64,000 nt of DNA from Actinomycetales bacterium Actino_02. Its GTDB lineage: Bacteria; Actinomycetota; Actinomycetes; Propionibacteriales; Propionibacteriaceae. Location of the stretch: contig LUYM01000028.1 of the NCBI GenBank assembly GCA_001603275.1, positions 1-64,000 of the forward strand, written 5' to 3'. This document shows positions 61,471 to 64,000 of this stretch, one piece after another. Position 1 is the stretch's first letter. The number at the start of each line of letters is the position of its first letter. Position numbers and translations under genes: made by a program. The notes beneath the pieces were generated by a model. That model did no database searches and had not been told where the DNA came from. It saw only the letters and a program-made list of their open reading frames with translations.

Positions 61471-62366
61471 ACCTCCGCCGGTTGCGGGGTGACCACAGCA
61501 GCCGGACGACGGGCTGCACCGATCAGCACCCCGCTGACCACGATGGCGCCGCCGAGGAGCTCCAGCCAGCTGGGCCGTTCGCCGAGCACCACGGCGGCGG
61601 TGAGGATGCCGACCACGGGAACCAGCATGGAGAACGGAGCGACCACCCCGGCCGGATGCCGGGCCAGCAGCCACGTCCACAATCCTGAGCCGACCACCGT
61701 CCCGATCACACAGGTGTAGAGCAGGCCGAGCCAGGCCGGCACGGCGGACGCAGTGAGCGAACCGGCGAGCGCGGCCCCGATCTGCGCCGGCCCCTCGAAG
61801 ATCAAGGACAGAGCCAGCATCGGCAGCGGAACCACCACCGACATCCACATGGTCAGGTGCAGTGGGTTCGGCGGCTTGGCCAGTCGCGACGACAGATTGC
61901 CGAAGGCCCAGCCGACCGCACCGAGCAGCACCAAGAGGAACGGGATCAAGCTCGACGCCTGAGCGCGCGACCATCCAACCAGGGCCATTCCGAGCACCGC
62001 GACCGCGATGCCCAGCCACTGCACACCGCGCACCTTCTCCGACAGCAGCACAGCTCCCAGCACCAACGTGAACGGCCCGGAGGCCTGCAACACCAGCGAT
62101 GCGAGTCCGGTCGGCAGCCCGGCCGCCATGCCCGTGTAGAGGAAGGTGAACTGGGCCACCCCGAAGCCCAGTCCGTAGCCGATCAGCCACCGCAGCGGCA
62201 CCTGCGGACGAGGCACCAGCAGCAAAGTGGGGATAGCCAGCAGGGTGAACCGCACAGCCACCAGGAGGAATGGTGGGAAGCTGCCCAGCGATGCGTGGAT
62301 GGCCAGGAAGTTCACTCCCCAGATCACGGCCACGGCAATCGCAATCAGACGGTGGCAAACAGGCAT
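61452..62366 (-). CDS. EamA family (DMT superfamily) transporter
   Basis: 304 residues from ATG 62366 (GGGAGG 8 nt upstream). Ten hydrophobic helices in two EamA repeats: the first begins LIAIAVAVIWGVNFLAIHASLGSFPPFLLVAVRF, the second near SLIPFLLVLLGAVGWAFGNLSSRL; PVVGILTAAVVLGERPSWLELLGGAIVVSGV is the typical second-repeat ending. Such carriers export amino acids or other metabolites. It is divergent from a LysR regulator over 72 bp, which suggests the regulator controls it. Confidence 0.9.
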   Translation of the reverse strand: MPVCHRLIAIAVAVIWGVNFLAIHASLGSFPPFLLVAVRFTLLAIPTLLLVPRPQVPLRWLIGYGLGFGVAQFTFLYTGMAAGLPTGLASLVLQASGPFTLVLGAVLLSEKVRGVQWLGIAVAVLGMALVGWSRAQASSLIPFLLVLLGAVGWAFGNLSSRLAKPPNPLHLTMWMSVVVPLPMLALSLIFEGPAQIGAALAGSLTASAVPAWLGLLYTCVIGTVVGSGLWTWLLARHPAGVVAPFSMLVPVVGILTAAVVLGERPSWLELLGGAIVVSGVLIGAARRPAAVVTPQPAEVQPSGV

Positions 62367-62389
62367 GGCTTCATCCTCCCCTGCACACA

Positions 62390-62442
62390 CCATGAAGGTC
62401 CATCGCGGAATCTCACGCTAAGGCTTTAGGCTTCCTTCATGG
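62390..62442. promoter_or_regulatory. LysR/EamA divergent control region
   Basis: TAGGCT (62427-62432) ends 6 nt before the lysR ATG, a leaderless promoter. It overlaps the near-palindrome GCTAAGGCTTTAGGC (62417-62431), a plausible LysR half-site pair. CCATGAAGG (62390-62398) and CCTTCATGG (62434-62442) form outer 9-bp perfect arms. The region would let LysR repress itself and control EamA. Confidence 0.6.
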
Positions 62443-63329
62443 ACCTGCAGCACCTGGAGTTGCTCCGCGAACTCAGAGACCGCGGCACCATCACCGCGGT
62501 GGCCGCTGCCGGCTTCCGCTCACCTTCGGCCGTCAGCCAGCAACTGCGCACCGCCGAGCGAGCCTTCGGGATGCGGCTGGTGGAACCGGACGGACGCCGC
62601 CTGCGGCTCACCGAGGCCGGCCGACTGCTCGCTGACGGCGCTCAGCAGGTCGCGGTCACCCTGGCCGGGCTGCAGGCACAGCTGGACGACCTGCGCGGAC
62701 AGCCGCAGGGCACCGTCAGGGTCTGCGGACTGCCCAGCGCCACCGAGTTCCTGATGCCGGAGGTGATCACCCGCCTGGCCGGCACCCAGGTGCGGATCGA
62801 GCTGACCGATGAGGACATCGCCGAAGCCGACTTCGCCGGGCTCACCGCCGACCATGATCTGGTGATCGCGCACAGCCTGGCCGCGGTACCGTCCGGGTCG
62901 GCGGACCGACTGGTGGTGAGCCTGGCCACCGAGCCACTGGATGTCGCGGTGCCGGTCGGCCATCGATTGGCCGGACGCCACCAGCTCAGCCCGTCCGACC
63001 TGGCCGAAGAGGACTGGATCGGAGTGCCGGCCGGGTTCCCGTTCGACACCGTCCGGATTGCCATCGAGAACCGCTGCGGCCGCAGCCTCAACGTCGTTCA
63101 GCGAGTCCGGGACAACCGGCTGGTCGAGGCTCTGGTCGCCAAGGGCATCGGCTGCGGGCTGCTCCCGCGATTCACCACCCGACCCCGACACGGCGTGGTC
63201 ACCATCCCATTGGCCGAGGTTCGCTCCACGCGGCAGATCGTCGCCATCGCCCGTCCCGACCGCGTCGAGCGGGCGGCGGTACGGCTGACTCTGGACCTGC
63301 TGGTGGAGATCGGCCGTGAGCTGCGCTAG
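62439..63329 (+). CDS. LysR family transcriptional regulator
   Basis: 296 residues. The N-terminal winged helix-turn-helix is standard (DLQHLELLRELRDRGTITAVAAAGFRSPSAVSQQLRTAERAFGMRLVEPDGRRLRLTEAG as a family pattern). The effector domain is a two-lobe periplasmic-binding fold (GTVRVCGLPSATEFLMPEVI; LDVAVPVGHRLAGRHQLSPSDLAEEDWIG). Its nearest target is the divergent EamA transporter, making an export switch of the ArgP/LysE kind plausible. The ATG lies 6 nt after TAGGCT, so the message is probably leaderless. Confidence 0.92.
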   Translation: MDLQHLELLRELRDRGTITAVAAAGFRSPSAVSQQLRTAERAFGMRLVEPDGRRLRLTEAGRLLADGAQQVAVTLAGLQAQLDDLRGQPQGTVRVCGLPSATEFLMPEVITRLAGTQVRIELTDEDIAEADFAGLTADHDLVIAHSLAAVPSGSADRLVVSLATEPLDVAVPVGHRLAGRHQLSPSDLAEEDWIGVPAGFPFDTVRIAIENRCGRSLNVVQRVRDNRLVEALVAKGIGCGLLPRFTTRPRHGVVTIPLAEVRSTRQIVAIARPDRVERAAVRLTLDLLVEIGRELR

Positions 63330-63346
63330 CGGTGAGACCCGGCTGG

Positions 63347-63352
63347 TAGCCT
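63347..63352 (+). promoter_or_regulatory. -10 box of the leaderless cysteine leader transcript
   Basis: TAGCCT lies 6 nt before the leader-peptide ATG at 63359 and 17 nt after the LysR stop. The same hexamer and spacing precede the amidotransferase gene at 60323. No convincing -35 is seen. Confidence 0.55.
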
Positions 63353-63358
63353 GGCCGC

Positions 63359-63430
63359 ATGCAGATCAGCCCCCGAATCCCGGTCCTCGTGGAATCGGCG
63401 CGCGCGCTGCGGTGTTGTTGTTGCGGTTGA
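63359..63430 (+). CDS. Polycysteine leader peptide upstream of cysE
   Basis: A 23-codon frame reading MQISPRIPVLVESARALRCC-CCG then stop: four consecutive Cys codons (TGT TGT TGT TGC, 63413-63424) next to the end. Its ATG has no ribosome site and lies 6 nt after a -10 box, so it is probably translated leaderless. It ends 93 nt before cysE, which makes serine acetylation, the first step of cysteine synthesis. Leaderless polycysteine short ORFs acting as cysteine-responsive attenuators are known in mycobacteria, and this one fits that description. AATTCC (63451-63456) can pair with GGAATT (63514-63519) in the cysE ribosome site. Confidence 0.8.
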   Translation: MQISPRIPVLVESARALRCCCCG

Positions 63431-63523
63431 CCATGCAGTACCCGGAGCTGAATTCCGGCAAACGCCACAGATCGCAACTCGGCGATCACGGACACCCGCC
63501 GATCCACCGCAGAGGAATTACCG
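63431..63523 (+). promoter_or_regulatory. Candidate cysteine attenuator region before cysE
   Basis: After the leader stop, CCGGA (63442-63446) can pair with TCCGG (63454-63458), or alternatively AATTCC (63451-63456) can pair with GGAATT (63514-63519) of the cysE ribosome site. GATCGC-N6-GCGATC (63470-63487) is a separate perfect hairpin between. These mutually exclusive pairings could couple ribosome stalling at the Cys codons to cysE translation. No T tract is present, so control would be translational or Rho-linked. Confidence 0.5.
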
Positions 63524-64000
63524 ATGACCACTAGTCGCGACGAGATCTGGGGACGGATCCGCGCCGAAGTCGAGGCCGATGCCGCCGAGGAACCCGCACT
63601 GGCCAGCTTCCTGCACACCACTGTGCTGTCCCACCAGCGCCTCGAGGACGCTCTGAGCTTCATCCTGGCCGAGAAGCTGGGCAGCCAGAACATCACGGCC
63701 TTGAGCCTGCGCGAGTTCATCCGGGAAGCCTTCGACTCCGACCCGTCGATCGGGGTGGCCTTCCGTGAGGACCTCCGCGCGGTGCTGAGCCGCGATCCGG
63801 CCTCCCGCGGCTACTCAGCCCCGCTGCTCTACTTCAAGGGCTTCCACGCGTTGCAGGCCTACCGAGTCGCGCATTACTACTGGACCAACCAGCACCCGAC
63901 GCTGGCCCGCTACCTGCAGAGCCGGATCTCCGAGGTCTTCGCCGTCGACATCCACCCGGGCGCTCGGATCGGCAAGGGAATCATGTTCGATCACGCCACC
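63524..64000 (+). CDS. cysE: Serine O-acetyltransferase (partial, cut by window end)
   Basis: 159 codons are visible from ATG 63524 (AGAGGAA upstream). The N-terminal helical SATase domain (DEIWGRIRAEVEADAAEEPALASFLHTTVLSHQRLEDAL as a family pattern) leads into KGFHALQAYRVAHYYW and the first left-handed helix coils, DIHPGARIGKGIMFDHAT, where the catalytic His of the DH pair lies. The hexapeptide-repeat C-terminus is beyond the edge. It makes O-acetylserine, the carbon skeleton for cysteine. The polycysteine leader suggests expression is raised when charged tRNA-Cys is low. Confidence 0.95.
   Translation, partial: MTTSRDEIWGRIRAEVEADAAEEPALASFLHTTVLSHQRLEDALSFILAEKLGSQNITALSLREFIREAFDSDPSIGVAFREDLRAVLSRDPASRGYSAPLLYFKGFHALQAYRVAHYYWTNQHPTLARYLQSRISEVFAVDIHPGARIGKGIMFDHAT

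Noticed and set aside
63316-63534. 72-codon frame overlapping the cysE upstream region
   Set aside because: It overlaps the lysR end, has no ribosome site or family, and is out of frame with the polycysteine ORF, which has a promoter and a functional rationale.

Overview
The window looks like a chromosomal segment of a high-GC Gram-positive (Actinobacteria). Supporting signs are the strong G/C bias at third codon positions, frequent GTG and one TTG start, paired clpP1/clpP2, an archaeal-style valS, DUF222/HNH, septum-formation-type lipoprotein and actinobacterial dynamin-like GTPase genes, and many apparently leaderless genes with a TAnnnT box 6-7 nt before the start codon. The overall gene mix would fit a Propionibacteriaceae-like organism, but that placement is inference. 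There is no phage, insertion sequence, CRISPR array or rRNA; this is mostly core chromosome with small accessory patches.

Layout. 1-8.3 kb (minus strand): N-terminal part of an RNase E/G, DUF2344 and the B12-binding radical SAM protein that normally travels with it, separated here by a VOC protein, a SulP transporter and a SpoIID-like secreted protein; then a uridine-kinase-like P-loop enzyme. 8.3-15.7 kb: CPBP protease, ndk, folC, a divergent MauE/DsbA-like redox pair, leaderless valS and a lipoprotein. 15.7-22 kb (minus): PTS general proteins (ptsH-ptsI), then clpX, clpP2, clpP1 and tig, a protein quality-control cluster. 22-28.5 kb: tRNA-Gly, two paralogous 65-residue membrane peptides with matching leader hairpins, a secreted PxKF protein, and a divergent anti-sigma-like/ECF sigma pair, followed by a secreted esterase-like protein. 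28.6-36 kb: acetyltransferase-like protein, lipoprotein, tRNA-Pro, an unknown 484-residue protein, pepN and a DUF222-HNH protein. 36.3-42 kb: pyrR-pyrB-pyrC, converging on a thioesterase/acyl-CoA synthetase pair. 42-50.6 kb: MarR regulator, ettA, a membrane protein, a second SSB, two dynamin-like GTPases and a PrsW protease. 50.6-57.5 kb: a TetR-controlled seven-gene ABC export operon of YbhGFSR type. 57.5-64 kb: M50 protease, nitroreductase, MFS transporter, glutamine amidotransferase, PLDc_N protein, a divergent EamA/LysR pair, and a polycysteine leader peptide in front of cysE.

The most interesting signals are regulatory. (1) Two divergent promoters with identical TGTAAC-N14-CGACGGT boxes lie between the PxKF gene and the anti-sigma/sigma operon, which suggests an autoregulated ECF switch. 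(2) The tandem 65-residue peptides are 69% identical, and each has a leader hairpin whose loop is five G. (3) A 23-codon ORF ending Arg-Cys-Cys-Cys-Cys-Gly lies 93 nt before cysE and looks like a leaderless cysteine attenuator. (4) A perfect 27-bp palindrome overlaps the inferred leaderless promoter of tetR. (5) Two copies of a palindromic GGGGACTGTCCCC element lie behind minus-strand genes.
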